Notes: generated by a model from the sequence alone, not told the origin. A stretch of 64,000 nucleotides of DNA from an uncultured Tateyamaria sp. (GCF_947503465.1 NZ_CANNDN010000003.1:186001-250000), one strand, 5' to 3'; numbered from the stretch's first letter, positions 50,994-60,832 are shown. Program-made: numbers and translations.

Positions 50994-51644
50994 ATGCTCC
51001 GCCGCCTGGGTGCGGGACTTGCTGGGATCGTGCTGCTGTATGCCCTGGCGGCGGCACTTGGCGGGCTTTGGCCCGGACGCACCGCACCGCCCACAGGGCC
51101 AAAGACCCACACTGTCCGACTGATCCACGGGCCGATCCATTATGACATCCTGTTGCCCATCGCGGACGCGCGTCGCGATCTGGGCTGGCTTGCGGCCAAA
51201 GGCATCGCGCTGGATCACCCCGGTGCGGACTGGCTGGTGGTGGGATGGGGGGCGCGCGACTTCTATACCAGCACCGGCACCTATCTGGACCTTGCGCCCC
51301 GCAGCATCTGGCGGGCGATCACGGGCGACAGGGGCGTGATGCGGGTGGACCTGGCCGGGACCGTGCCGGCGGACTGGCCTGCGCTGCATCTGACGGACGC
51401 GCAATACCGGGCCCTGATCGCGGGCCTTACCGACAGTTTTGCAAGCGGGGCGGCGACGCAGCCCATGGATCATCCCGGGTTTTCGGAGTGGGACCGGTTC
51501 TTTCCCGCGCGGGGGCGGTTTCACCTGTTCAATACCTGCAACGTCTGGGTGGGGGATATGTTGCGGCATGCAGGCATCCGATTTGGGATATGGACGCCCA
51601 CGCCCTACGCCGTCACGCTGTCGTGGCGCATGTTTCACAGCTGA
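50994..51644 (+). CDS. DUF2459 (TIGR02117-type) membrane-anchored protein
   Basis: A 216-residue protein with an N-terminal membrane anchor (LGAGLAGIVLLYALAAALGGLW, about residues 5-26). The family blocks are HGPIHYDILLPI (His, about 45), WLVVGWGARDFYTSTGTYLDL (about 80-100) and FNTCNVWVGDMLRHAG with a conserved Cys (about 180). This Cys/His pattern resembles papain-fold transglutaminase-like or YaeF/NlpC-type hydrolases, but the activity is not established. Faces the periplasm. Likely co-transcribed with the zinc-finger gene. Confidence 0.85.
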   Translation: MLRRLGAGLAGIVLLYALAAALGGLWPGRTAPPTGPKTHTVRLIHGPIHYDILLPIADARRDLGWLAAKGIALDHPGADWLVVGWGARDFYTSTGTYLDLAPRSIWRAITGDRGVMRVDLAGTVPADWPALHLTDAQYRALIAGLTDSFASGAATQPMDHPGFSEWDRFFPARGRFHLFNTCNVWVGDMLRHAGIRFGIWTPTPYAVTLSWRMFHS

Positions 51645-51799
51645 CCGGGCCACGCCCCAGGCCATCGGGTCCGAAAGCCGGACTACTTTGGACGAGGCTT
51701 CAAGGGATCCGCAGGCGGTGCCGATATGGCCCGACATCCAGCAAGCAGGATCGTGGCGACACCAAAGTGACCACGGCCCGTCTCCGGATCGAACACCGG

Positions 51800-52549
51800 C
51801 TAGTCGTCGATCACCTGCCGGATCAGGGCATCAACCTGCGTTTGGACCCGTAGATTGGCCTGCTCGATCTTTTCCGACAGGTCCCGAATTTCGCTTGCGA
51901 TGATAGCAAAGCCGCGGCCCTGTTCGCCCACATGTGCGGCCTCGATCGACGCATTGATGGCGATCAGCCCGACATTTTGCGAAATCTCGCTGATCTCGCG
52001 CAGCGCATCGCGGGCATCGGTGCCGGTCTGAGTCGCGGTTGCGCGCCGGTCGACGCGGTCGGTATGCAAATCACCGCTTAGCCTGTTCACCAGCTTTGCG
52101 AAGTGTCGATTGAACGACCCTGCGGCGAACGTCGTCAAGTTGCGCAACTGCTCTGTCTTGCATGTGCCCTGCTCGAAATGGCGGACCATGTCGGTGACGG
52201 CGGCCACGAATTGGCGCATGACATCCACGCTGTCCGGCAGATCGGCGATGGTACGCCGCAACCAGTCCAGCGCATGGGCGTCAATCCCGCGCTCGGGCTG
52301 TGTCCCGGCCAGCAGCCGCACGCCGGAATGCGCACCGGGCATCGCGCGTTGAATGCCTTGCAGGCATTTCTCGTGATCCTCTGGCGTGTCGAACAACAGA
52401 CCCGCCGCACAATACAGCGTCGCCCGCGCGCAATGGGACCGGATCATGTCCACCGCCCGCAACAATTCGATCCGCGCGGCAATCCCGGTTGCCCCGGATT
52501 GCTGCCCCAATACATCCGTCACGTCGCCCAAACGGTTCATCGCTGTCAT
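51800..52549 (-). CDS. Soluble methyl-accepting-type signalling protein
   Basis: A 249-residue protein without membrane spans. The C-terminal region (residues about 185-245) is a short methyl-accepting chemotaxis hairpin: EISEISQNVGLIAINASIEAAHVGEQGRGFAIIASEIRDLSEK matches the conserved kinase-contact tip of chemoreceptors, though here given in parts (NASIEAA and GRGFAIIA are the core). The N-terminal half is unlike PAS or GAF domains I know. With no HAMP or ligand domain, and no che genes nearby, it may be a cytosolic receptor, a toxic-anion-like coupling factor, or a decayed receptor. It diverges from polA across 101 bp. Confidence 0.78.
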   Translation of the reverse strand: MTAMNRLGDVTDVLGQQSGATGIAARIELLRAVDMIRSHCARATLYCAAGLLFDTPEDHEKCLQGIQRAMPGAHSGVRLLAGTQPERGIDAHALDWLRRTIADLPDSVDVMRQFVAAVTDMVRHFEQGTCKTEQLRNLTTFAAGSFNRHFAKLVNRLSGDLHTDRVDRRATATQTGTDARDALREISEISQNVGLIAINASIEAAHVGEQGRGFAIIASEIRDLSEKIEQANLRVQTQVDALIRQVIDD

Positions 52550-52650
52550 GGGCCCGTCTTGGCAGATCGACGTTAACAAAGGCTTGTGCTTTCCCCTTTT
52601 CCGGAATCGTGGCACATCACCTGAACACCGCACATCAAGGGGGCGAGAAC

Positions 52651-55440
52651 ATGGCGTTTGGCAAAGGGTGTCACCTGCATCTGATCGACGGATCGGCCTT
52701 TATCTTCCGCGCCTACCACGCGCTGCCCCCGCTCACCCGCAAGTCCGACGGGCTGCCCATCGGGGCGGTGTCCGGTTTTTGCAACATGCTGCACAAATAT
52801 GTCGAGGGGAACCACGGCCCGGACGCGCCCACCCATGTTGCGGTGATCTTTGACAAGGGCAGCCACACCTTTCGCAACGACATGTATGACCAGTACAAGG
52901 CCAACCGCGAGGCGATGCCCGAGGACCTGCGCCCGCAGATCCCGCTGACACGGGCGGCCACCGAAGCCTTCAATATCGCCTGCAAGGAAAAAGAGGGGTT
53001 CGAGGCCGACGACATCATCGCCACCCTCGCCGTGCAGGCCCGCGCGGCGGGTGGCCGCGTCACCATCATCAGTTCCGACAAGGACCTGATGCAGCTTGTG
53101 GGCGACGGGGTGGAGATGCTGGACGCCATGAAGAACACCCGCATCGACCGCGACGGCGTGTTCGAGAAATTCGGCGTCTATCCCGACCGCGTGGTCGATG
53201 TGCAGGCGCTGGCGGGTGACAGCGTGGACAACGTGCCCGGCGCGCCGGGGATCGGGGTCAAGACCGCCGCCCTGCTGATCAACGAATACGGCGACCTTGA
53301 CGCCCTTCTGGAACGCGCCGAGGAGATCAAGCAACCCAAGCGTCGCCAAACCCTGATCGATCACGCGGACCAGATCCGTCTGTCGCGCGACCTGGTTCGC
53401 CTCGATGAAAACACACCTCTCGACTTCACGCTTGATGACCTCGAAGTGCAGGATGCCGACCCCGAAAAACTCATGCCCTTCCTGGCCGAGATGGAGTTCC
53501 GCACCCTCACCCGCCGCATCGCCGATCAGCTTGGGGTCGACGCGCCCGAGATCAAGGAACCCAGCGCGCCCGAAGCGCAGGACGCGCCCGATGCCCCCGG
53601 TTTCGAAGACAGCACCTACGAACACGTGCAAACCGCGGACCAACTGCAAGGCTGGATCGACCTGATCTATGAGCGCGGGTACGTCGCCGTGGATACCGAA
53701 ACAACCGGCCTCAACGAAATGACCGCCGATCTGGTGGGTATCTCGCTGGCGGTGAACCCCGGCCACGCGTGTTACATCCCGCTGACGCACAAGCAGGGGG
53801 GCGACGATCTTTTCGGCTCCGACGACCTGGCCGAGGGGCAGATGCCGCTGGACCGGGCGCTCGATATGCTCAAGCCCGTGCTCGAAGACGACAGCATCCT
53901 CAAGATCGGGCAGAACATGAAATACGACGCCAAGATCTTTGCGCGTCTGAATATCCACGTGGCGCCCATCGACGACACCATGCTCTTGTCCTATGCGCTG
54001 CACGGCGGGCTGCACGGGCACGGAATGGACACGCTGTCGGAACGCTACCTCGGCCACACGCCGATCCCGATCAAACCGCTGCTGGGGTCAGGCAAATCGG
54101 CAAAGACCTTCGACATGGTGCCCGTGGCCGATGCGGTGGCGTACGCCGCCGAGGATGCCGACATCACCCTGCGGCTCTGGCAGCTTCTCAAACCACAACT
54201 GCACCGCGTACAGGTGACGAAAGTCTACGAAACGCTGGAACGGCCTATGGTGCACACACTCGCAACCATGGAACGCTCCGGAATCAAAGTGGACCGCGAC
54301 ACACTCTCCCGCATGTCCAACGCCTTCGCCCAGAAAATGGCGGGGCTCGAGGATGAGATCTACGAACTCGCCGGGCGCAAGTTCAACGTCGGCTCGCCCA
54401 AGCAGCTTGGCGAAATCCTGTTCGACGAAATGGGGATCGAAGGCGGCAAGAAGGGCAAGACAGGGGCCTATGCCACCGGTGCCGACGTGCTCGAAGACCT
54501 TGCAACGATGCATGAACTGCCCGCCCGCGTGCTTGACTGGCGGCAAGTGTCCAAACTGAAATCCACCTACACGGACGCGCTTCAGGACCACATCAACCCC
54601 GACACGGGCCGCGTGCACACGTCCTATTCCATCGCGGGGGCGTCCACAGGCCGGCTCGCCTCCACCGATCCCAATCTGCAAAACATACCAATCCGTACGG
54701 AAGAAGGGCGGCGCATTCGCGAGGCATTTGTGTCTGAACAGGGCAAGACGCTCGTCGCGCTCGATTACTCCCAGATCGAACTGCGCATCCTCGCCCACAT
54801 CGCCGACATCCCGGAACTGAAGCAGGCGTTCAAGGACGGTATCGACATCCACGCACTCACGGCCAGCGAAATGTTCGACGTGCCCCTGGACGAGATGACG
54901 CCCGATATCCGCCGCAAGGCGAAGGCGATCAACTTCGGGGTCATCTACGGCATTTCGGGCTTTGGCCTTGCGCGCAACCTGCGCATCCCGCGGGCCGAGG
55001 CGCAGGGCTTCATCGACCGCTACTTCGAACGCTTCCCCGGTATCCGCACCTACATGGACGACACCAAGGCGTTCGCCAGGGAATACGGCTATGTCCAGAC
55101 GCTGTTCGGGCGCAAGATCCACACGCCCAACATCGCCGACAAGGGCCCCCGGGCCGGTTTCGCGCAACGCGCCGCGATCAACGCGCCCATCCAGGGGACG
55201 GCCGCCGACGTCATCCGCCGCGCCATGATCCGCATGCCCGCCGCGATCAAGGACATTCCTGCTGCGATGTTGTTGCAGGTGCATGACGAATTGCTGTTCG
55301 AAGTGGACGACGGCGCGGTCGATGACCTGATCGGCGTGGCAAAAAATGTGATGGAAAGCGCCAATGACCCGGTGGTGAAGCTGGATGTGAAACTGACGGT
55401 CGATGCGGGCCAGGGACAGAACTGGGCCGAAGCGCACTAA
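52651..55440 (+). CDS. polA: DNA polymerase I
   Basis: A 929-residue full-length Pol I. The 5'-3' exonuclease domain begins HLIDGSAFIFRAYHALPPL (residues 9-27). The proofreading domain keeps its acidic residues (YVAVDTETTGLNEM, about 345). Polymerase motif A is LDYSQIELRILAHIAD (about 706), the O-helix RRKAKAINFGVIYGISG (about 755) and motif C LLQVHDELLFEVDDG (about 876). ATG at 52651 follows AAGGGGGCGAG; longer frames overlap the divergent gene. Functions in Okazaki fragment processing and repair. Confidence 0.97.
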   Translation: MAFGKGCHLHLIDGSAFIFRAYHALPPLTRKSDGLPIGAVSGFCNMLHKYVEGNHGPDAPTHVAVIFDKGSHTFRNDMYDQYKANREAMPEDLRPQIPLTRAATEAFNIACKEKEGFEADDIIATLAVQARAAGGRVTIISSDKDLMQLVGDGVEMLDAMKNTRIDRDGVFEKFGVYPDRVVDVQALAGDSVDNVPGAPGIGVKTAALLINEYGDLDALLERAEEIKQPKRRQTLIDHADQIRLSRDLVRLDENTPLDFTLDDLEVQDADPEKLMPFLAEMEFRTLTRRIADQLGVDAPEIKEPSAPEAQDAPDAPGFEDSTYEHVQTADQLQGWIDLIYERGYVAVDTETTGLNEMTADLVGISLAVNPGHACYIPLTHKQGGDDLFGSDDLAEGQMPLDRALDMLKPVLEDDSILKIGQNMKYDAKIFARLNIHVAPIDDTMLLSYALHGGLHGHGMDTLSERYLGHTPIPIKPLLGSGKSAKTFDMVPVADAVAYAAEDADITLRLWQLLKPQLHRVQVTKVYETLERPMVHTLATMERSGIKVDRDTLSRMSNAFAQKMAGLEDEIYELAGRKFNVGSPKQLGEILFDEMGIEGGKKGKTGAYATGADVLEDLATMHELPARVLDWRQVSKLKSTYTDALQDHINPDTGRVHTSYSIAGASTGRLASTDPNLQNIPIRTEEGRRIREAFVSEQGKTLVALDYSQIELRILAHIADIPELKQAFKDGIDIHALTASEMFDVPLDEMTPDIRRKAKAINFGVIYGISGFGLARNLRIPRAEAQGFIDRYFERFPGIRTYMDDTKAFAREYGYVQTLFGRKIHTPNIADKGPRAGFAQRAAINAPIQGTAADVIRRAMIRMPAAIKDIPAAMLLQVHDELLFEVDDGAVDDLIGVAKNVMESANDPVVKLDVKLTVDAGQGQNWAEAH

Positions 55441-55656
55441 GGAGGCTGGCGTTCGATTAGGAGCGCAGGGAGCGGACTTTTCAAAGTTGTGTATGCGGCC
55501 CAAAGCCGACCTTCATCCACTATCGTCGTGCTGCGACGCGGCCCGTGACAGGCGAAATTCGCTGCGCACGCAAAACCAGGGTGTGGGCGGATGACAGCGG
55601 TGCAGACGGAGCAGCCTTTCGATCGGCAAAGATCGAGGCGCTTTTGTTTGGTTGGT

Positions 55657-56790
55657 CTATCCTTGCGCGACCATAACGCGAAATAAGGACGTCGAACCAG
55701 CGGTCGCGGCAAGCGAAGTCGCGCCAACGTTTCGTCCGATGCGCAGCCTCGGTTTCGTTATTGGGACGCGCCCCGGAGCATCGTATCTTGTGAGGTCTAT
55801 TTGCCCCAGAAGGCCTTCAAGGACAGGCCTTGGGAACATCCCGCTCAGCACGACATCGGTGGGATTAAAGAACTGTACGACGATGCTCAATGGATCAGAC
55901 AAAGCCTTTCCACGGGACTCAATCCAGGTCCAGAGTCGTTGGTCTTCATGTTCAAGAAGTGTGGCGATCAAGGCGGGGTCAGGCTCGGGATCGGCAAGGT
56001 CGAGATACGTCGCCAGGTCCGGCAGGGAGGGTCGAATGCCGTGGTCCGGAACAAGCGCACCTATGTTGACGGCTTGACCGTATCCGCCGCGAAACACGCG
56101 CAGCCCATCGACCAGGCTTCCGCCCACGCCGTAGTCCAGGAACAGCACGAAAATCAATGCATCCGGGTCGCTTCCGAACATTGCTTCATCAATGGAAGGG
56201 CATTTGCTTTCCAAGGAAACGGAAACGCCGAATTTTTGCTCAATCTGGGATCGGTATTCATTGAAGTCGATCCCGCTTTGCGTCGGCGTCACTTCTTGAA
56301 TTTCGCCAGCCGCGTTGAACATCGCTGGTGCCCAAATCGTTATACCGGCCAGGCAATCCGCCCGGTGCAGCAGATCTGAGACAATGTCGACAGCGGCAGC
56401 CAGGCCTGCTTGGACGTCCTGTGCGTTCACGCTGCTTTCCGCCGTTCCCAGGATGCTACCGCTGAGATCGACGATTGCGCCGCGTATTCCGCCGGTGGAC
56501 AGGCTAAGCCCAAGGCCACCAATCGCGCCTTTTCTGACCTTCACGCGCAGCGCCGGTTGCCCGCGGCGCGATGGGACACGCTCTCTTTCTTCCGTAACCC
56601 AGCCCTCCTGAAGGAAGCCAGTCACGCATTGCGTCAGCAGCGCCTTGGAGTAGTCGAGCCGTTGGGCCAACTCTGCGCGGCTTTGATTTGGGAACCGCCG
56701 GATAGATTCCAGGATCGCACGTTCTGTCTCGCGTAAGGCGCGCATGGCCTTTGGCCTCCAAACGTCATCAATACTTTGCGTGAGCGTCAT
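55657..56790 (-). CDS. ROK-family transcriptional regulator
   Basis: A 377-residue ROK repressor. The N-terminal winged HTH is at about residues 20-75 (ILESIRRFPNQSRAELAQRLDYSKALLTQCVTGFL). The ROK sugar-binding fold follows (GLGLSLSTGGIRGAIVDLSG, then VLFLDYGVGGSLVDG). The zinc motif CxCGxxGC seen in most ROK proteins is absent; the equivalent place reads GALVPDHGIRPSLPDL, and no kinase activity is expected. ATG at 56790 is chosen over a TTG one codon upstream. It diverges from an ABC importer operon it presumably represses. Confidence 0.88.
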   Translation of the reverse strand: MTLTQSIDDVWRPKAMRALRETERAILESIRRFPNQSRAELAQRLDYSKALLTQCVTGFLQEGWVTEERERVPSRRGQPALRVKVRKGAIGGLGLSLSTGGIRGAIVDLSGSILGTAESSVNAQDVQAGLAAAVDIVSDLLHRADCLAGITIWAPAMFNAAGEIQEVTPTQSGIDFNEYRSQIEQKFGVSVSLESKCPSIDEAMFGSDPDALIFVLFLDYGVGGSLVDGLRVFRGGYGQAVNIGALVPDHGIRPSLPDLATYLDLADPEPDPALIATLLEHEDQRLWTWIESRGKALSDPLSIVVQFFNPTDVVLSGMFPRPVLEGLLGQIDLTRYDAPGRVPITKPRLRIGRNVGATSLAATAGSTSLFRVMVAQG

Positions 56791-56812
56791 CAAATTGAAT
56801 CCAAGCTATTAT

Positions 56813-56827
56813 ATTCACGCTATGAAT
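56813..56827. promoter_or_regulatory. Inverted repeat in the ROK/ABC promoter region
   Basis: ATTCA-CGCTA-TGAAT has perfect 5-bp arms, in an A+T-rich stretch (56791-56835) between divergent genes that also repeats the word ATTGAAT/GAATTTAATT. It is a candidate operator for the ROK protein and overlaps likely promoter sequence for both directions. Confidence 0.45.
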
Positions 56828-56873
56828 TTAATTGTCGGTAGCACGATTGCAAGATGGATTTGGTGGGGTAAGC

Positions 56874-57929
56874 ATGGTCGATCGGCCGGTTTCTTTGATG
56901 GTGTCGAACATCTCAAAGGTGTTTGAAGACGGCTTTACCGCGCTCACCGGGATCGACTTGACCGTCTCGCAGGGTGAATTTCTGACGCTGCTTGGCCCTT
57001 CGGGATGCGGTAAAACCACTCTTTTGAAAACCATTGCCGGTTTTCATATCCCGACCAGTGGCCGGATCGAGCTGTCGGGACAGGACATCACCGAAAACCC
57101 GCCAGAAAAGCGCGATATGGCGATGTGTTTTCAGTCTTACGCTCTGTTTCCTCATCTCAGCGTTGCCGACAACATCGACTTTGGGCCACGCCAGAACCGC
57201 GTGCCTCGATCCGAGCGGTTTGAACGTCTGGAACGCCTGTTGGGCCAAGTGGAACTGGAGCCGCATCGCGACAAATTGCCCAACAAGCTGTCGGGCGGCC
57301 AGCAACAGCGGGTCGCCCTTGCCCGAGCGCTGGCAATGCAACCTGCCGTCGTTCTGTTCGACGAACCACTTTCCAATCTGGACGCAAAACTTCGCGATCA
57401 GGTACGCCGCGAAATTCGCGGCCTCCAAAAGGAATTCGGCTTTACGGCGATCTACGTCACCCATGACCAGTCCGAAGCCTTGTCAATGTCCGATCGCGTC
57501 GTCGTCATGCGCAATGGACGCATAGACCAGATCGGGACGCCCGAAGACGTCTATAACCGCCCGACCACAGCTTTCGTCGCGGATTTCATCGGGGCGGCGA
57601 ACATGCTCCCGTTCGAACGCGGTGCGAACGGTCATGTGACCACACCCATCGGAACGCTTGCGGTGAACGACGCGCCCGATCCATCGGCCAGCTATCTTGT
57701 CTGGCGACCCGAGGACGCCGAACCCTGCGCGCCGGACGAGGCCGGCGCGATCACAGCCGAGATGACAGAGCGCGCTTATCAGGGCGCATACACCGAATTG
57801 CATGTTCGGGTCGGAAGCTCGCCCGAACAACGGCTCCACCTGCCGCATGCGCATATGCCATCTGATACGCGCATCAGCTTTCGCCTGCCCCCCGACCGGT
57901 TGCGCTTTGTCACCGGAGAGATTGCATGA
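56874..57929 (+). CDS. ABC transporter ATP-binding protein (PotA/UgpC-like)
   Basis: A 351-residue import ATPase. Walker A is GPSGCGKTT (about residue 40), Q-loop CFQSYALFPHLS, signature LSGGQQQRVALARAL (about 136), Walker B VVLFDEPLSNLDAKLR, and the switch His in YVTHDQSEA. A C-terminal TOBE regulatory domain follows (residues about 270-350). ATG at 56874 is preferred to upstream in-frame starts, which would extend into the promoter. It overlaps the first permease by 4 nt. Confidence 0.95.
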   Translation: MVDRPVSLMVSNISKVFEDGFTALTGIDLTVSQGEFLTLLGPSGCGKTTLLKTIAGFHIPTSGRIELSGQDITENPPEKRDMAMCFQSYALFPHLSVADNIDFGPRQNRVPRSERFERLERLLGQVELEPHRDKLPNKLSGGQQQRVALARALAMQPAVVLFDEPLSNLDAKLRDQVRREIRGLQKEFGFTAIYVTHDQSEALSMSDRVVVMRNGRIDQIGTPEDVYNRPTTAFVADFIGAANMLPFERGANGHVTTPIGTLAVNDAPDPSASYLVWRPEDAEPCAPDEAGAITAEMTERAYQGAYTELHVRVGSSPEQRLHLPHAHMPSDTRISFRLPPDRLRFVTGEIA

Positions 57930-58783
57930 ACTGGCGGCGCACGGGCACGATCCTGCTTTTGCTCCTCCCGGGACTTGGCCTGATCCTGGTCATGATTGGC
58001 TCGGTTTTCTACGTCGCCGTCATGCAAAGCCTTGGGTTCTTCAACCTTGTGGGCGAGGACACGTTCTCGCTCGAGCATTGGCAAAAAGTTCTCGACAGTC
58101 GCTCCTTCAACCGGGCGTTTCAGTACTCGGCCTATATCGCCACGGTCAGCGCCATTGGATCCGTGGCGCTGGCCTATCCGATTGCGATCTGGTTGCGCCG
58201 CCCGTTTCGCGGATCGCTTGTCGTCTCGGCCTTGCTCAAGGCACCGCTGTTCGTGCCGGGCCTTGTGGCCGCGTTCTTGTTCATTAATATCGTCGCCTAC
58301 CACGGCATCCTCAATCAATTGTTCATCTGGCTTGGCTTTATCGACGCACCGATCCGGATGCAGAACGACCGTGGGGCATGGGGGGTCGTGTTCCTCCAGC
58401 TTTGGAAAAACATGCCCTTCGCGCTGCTCCTTCTGTCCGGCGCGGTGCAGGGCATCTCGGATGAGGTGCTTGATGCGGCGCGCGATCTTGGCGCCGGGGG
58501 CTGGGATCGCTTTCGCAAGGTGATCGCGCCCTTGTCAGTGTCAGCCATGCAGGCCGCGCTGATCATCATTTTCATCCAGGCCGCAGGCGACTTTGCGTTT
58601 CAGGTCACTGCAGGCCCGACGAACGTGCAGTCGATGTCCCAGTTGATGGTCTTTCTCAAGGACAGTTTTGGGCGCTGGAATCAGGCCGCGGTCGTTGGGG
58701 TCTGCCTGATGGGTCTGGCCCTCGGCGGATCGCTTCTTTTGGCGATGACCTCCCGGCTCTTGCTGCGGGGGGGACGATGGTAA
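57926..58783 (+). CDS. ABC transporter permease 1
   Basis: A 285-residue inner-membrane permease of the PotB/spermidine-putrescine or iron/phosphonate type, with about six spans. The ATPase-contact EAA-like loop is in DEVLDAARDLGAGGWDRFRKVIAPLS (about residue 172-197). It overlaps its partner by 7 nt. The importer carries the ligand of the periplasmic protein encoded downstream. Confidence 0.93.
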   Translation: MNWRRTGTILLLLLPGLGLILVMIGSVFYVAVMQSLGFFNLVGEDTFSLEHWQKVLDSRSFNRAFQYSAYIATVSAIGSVALAYPIAIWLRRPFRGSLVVSALLKAPLFVPGLVAAFLFINIVAYHGILNQLFIWLGFIDAPIRMQNDRGAWGVVFLQLWKNMPFALLLLSGAVQGISDEVLDAARDLGAGGWDRFRKVIAPLSVSAMQAALIIIFIQAAGDFAFQVTAGPTNVQSMSQLMVFLKDSFGRWNQAAVVGVCLMGLALGGSLLLAMTSRLLLRGGRW

Positions 58784-59658
58784 GCCTGACAGATACACCC
58801 ACGGCACCGGAAAAATCGCGCCCTTCGCGACGCCAGAAGGGAAGCGGGCTCAACCGGCTGTTGATGGGGATGCTTCTGGTGATCTGCACCATCTGGCTGG
58901 TCGTGCCCTTCGCTATGGCGGTTGTCTGGTCGCTGGTGGATCCCGAGACTGGCTGGAACTATCCCGATATCCTGCCACCCAGCCTGTCGTTTGCACGTTG
59001 GGTCGACGTCTGGACGACCACCGCGCTGCCTGACGCGTTGCGAAACTCTTATCTGCTTGCGCCGACTGCGGCGTTCATCACGCTTCTTCTGGCAACGCCG
59101 ACCGCTTACTGCTTTGCCCGCTACGACTTTCCGGGCAAGGGGCTGGCTCAGGTTGCAACGCTCCTGCCTCTGGTTGTGCCGGGGTTTGTCCTGGCGATCT
59201 TCTTTTCGTCGCTGATCTTCAAGCTGGGGATCTATTCGCGTTTCCTGTCGATCCTGATCGCCCATTGCGTTCTGTTTCTTCCTTACGCGATCCGGATCAT
59301 GACGGTCGCTTTCGAGAATGTGCAACAGGATCTGGTCGATGCCGCGCGCGACCTTGGCGCCTCGCCCTGGGCGCGTATCCGCGTAGCATACATGCCTGCG
59401 CTTGCACCGGGCATTCTGGCCTCCCTCATCATCGTTTTCATCCAATCGATCGAGGAATTCGCGATCGCCTTCATCGTGGGCGCACCAAATTTCGTGACCA
59501 TTCCGTCAATCCTTTACTCCTATCTCGGGTACAACTTCGTCCGCCCCAACGCAGCGGTCGTCAGCCTTGTGCTCGTGGTTCCCAATGTCCTTTTGATGCT
59601 GGGTCTGGAGCGGCTTTTGAAATCCGCCAATCCCGCCCAGGCCGGTGTCAAAGGATGA
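58777..59658 (+). CDS. ABC transporter permease 2
   Basis: A 293-residue permease, partner of permease 1 (PotC-like). The first span is LLMGMLLVICTIWLVVPFAMAVVWSL and the EAA loop is QQDLVDAARDLGASPWARIRVAYMPALAPG (given here for its DAARDLGA core, about residue 190). The C-terminal span ends before a short cytosolic tail. Followed after 41 bp by the binding-protein gene. Confidence 0.93.
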   Translation: MVSLTDTPTAPEKSRPSRRQKGSGLNRLLMGMLLVICTIWLVVPFAMAVVWSLVDPETGWNYPDILPPSLSFARWVDVWTTTALPDALRNSYLLAPTAAFITLLLATPTAYCFARYDFPGKGLAQVATLLPLVVPGFVLAIFFSSLIFKLGIYSRFLSILIAHCVLFLPYAIRIMTVAFENVQQDLVDAARDLGASPWARIRVAYMPALAPGILASLIIVFIQSIEEFAIAFIVGAPNFVTIPSILYSYLGYNFVRPNAAVVSLVLVVPNVLLMLGLERLLKSANPAQAGVKG

Positions 59659-59699
59659 AACCGCAGCCCGCCTGCACCTTCAATCCGGAGAAAGAGACC

Positions 59700-60824
59700 A
59701 TGTATCGCACCCTTATCGCATCTGCTGCACTCGCAGCGTTGGCCACCGGCGCCGCGGCCGAAGGCCACTCGGACCTTCTGTCCAAGCCTTGGGACGAGAT
59801 CGTCGCCCAAGCCAAGGAAGAAGGCGAAGTCAGCTGGTTCGTCTGGTATTTCCAGCCCCAGTATCGCGAGATCGCCGACGCGTTCACCGCCGAATTCGGG
59901 ATCGATGTGACGATCCCCGAAGGCACCCATGATGGCAATATCGAGAAATTCCTCGCCGAAGCCCGCCGTGACACGGGTGACATCGACGTTCTGGCCATGG
60001 GCCTTGACCGCATCGACCTGTTCGATCCTGCCGAGATGACCGTTGGCCCGCTGACGGATGTGCTTCCCAATGGCCCCAAGATGGTCACCGAACTGGGCGG
60101 CTATGATGGCATGGGCTATGCCTTTGCCTATTGGGGCAACCAGACCGGCATCGCCTATGATCCCGAAGTCCTGTCCTTCGAGGACGCGCCGCAAACGGTT
60201 GAAGATTTCAAGGCGTTTTTCGCAAACGAGCCCGGCAAGTTCGGCTTCAACTATGAAAACGGCGGATCCGGCCCGTCCTTCATCCAGAACATCGCCCGCC
60301 ACGTCACCGAACTGCCGGAAGCCGAGTTCCTCGATGGCGCCGTATCCGAAGAAAAGATGGCGATGATGCAACCGGCCTGGGACTGGTTCCTTGACGATCC
60401 CGAAGGCTACGTGATCACCGCATCCAATACCGATAGCCTTGTGCGGCTATCCAACCGCGAGTTCGCAGCGGTGGCCGCGTGGGAAGACCACCTGTTCAAC
60501 CTTCAGGGCAAGGGCGAAGTCGACGACCGTATTGCGTTTTACATCCCAGAGTTTGGCATGAACGGTGGCGGCAACTACAACGTCGTGCCGGCGAATGCGC
60601 CGAACCCTGCGGCGGCTCTTGTCTTCATGAACTGGGTCAGCTCGGCTGAAACGCAGACCAAGTTCAACGAGGTCTTTGGTGCCGCTCCGATGCATCCCGA
60701 CGCAGACGACAGCAACGCGCTGGTGCCCAACGACATGCGCGCCTTCCAGACGATCTGGCCGGGCAACCCGTTCAACACGGAAATCCGTCAGGCCTTCATC
60801 GAAAACGTCGCTCTCGAGCGCTGA
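59700..60824 (+). CDS. ABC transporter substrate-binding protein
   Basis: A 374-residue periplasmic protein with signal peptide MYRTLIASAALAALATGAAA and cleavage before EGHS. The mature part (KEEGEVSWFVWYFQPQYREI, then DAFTAEFGIDVTIPEGTHDG) is family 1 extracellular solute-binding protein, PotD/AfuA-like. ATG at 59700 follows GGAGAAAGAG. Ligand is unknown; the downstream phosphodiesterase genes suggest a glycerophosphodiester or glycerol phosphate derivative. A 12-bp perfect hairpin follows its stop. Confidence 0.92.
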   Translation: MYRTLIASAALAALATGAAAEGHSDLLSKPWDEIVAQAKEEGEVSWFVWYFQPQYREIADAFTAEFGIDVTIPEGTHDGNIEKFLAEARRDTGDIDVLAMGLDRIDLFDPAEMTVGPLTDVLPNGPKMVTELGGYDGMGYAFAYWGNQTGIAYDPEVLSFEDAPQTVEDFKAFFANEPGKFGFNYENGGSGPSFIQNIARHVTELPEAEFLDGAVSEEKMAMMQPAWDWFLDDPEGYVITASNTDSLVRLSNREFAAVAAWEDHLFNLQGKGEVDDRIAFYIPEFGMNGGGNYNVVPANAPNPAAALVFMNWVSSAETQTKFNEVFGAAPMHPDADDSNALVPNDMRAFQTIWPGNPFNTEIRQAFIENVALER

Positions 60825-60832
60825 GAAACATC

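Noticed and set aside
55441-55656. Small gene between polA and the ROK gene
   Set aside because: A minus-strand open frame of about 96 codons crosses it, but has no ribosome binding site, overlaps the ROK 3' end, and shows no recognised motif.
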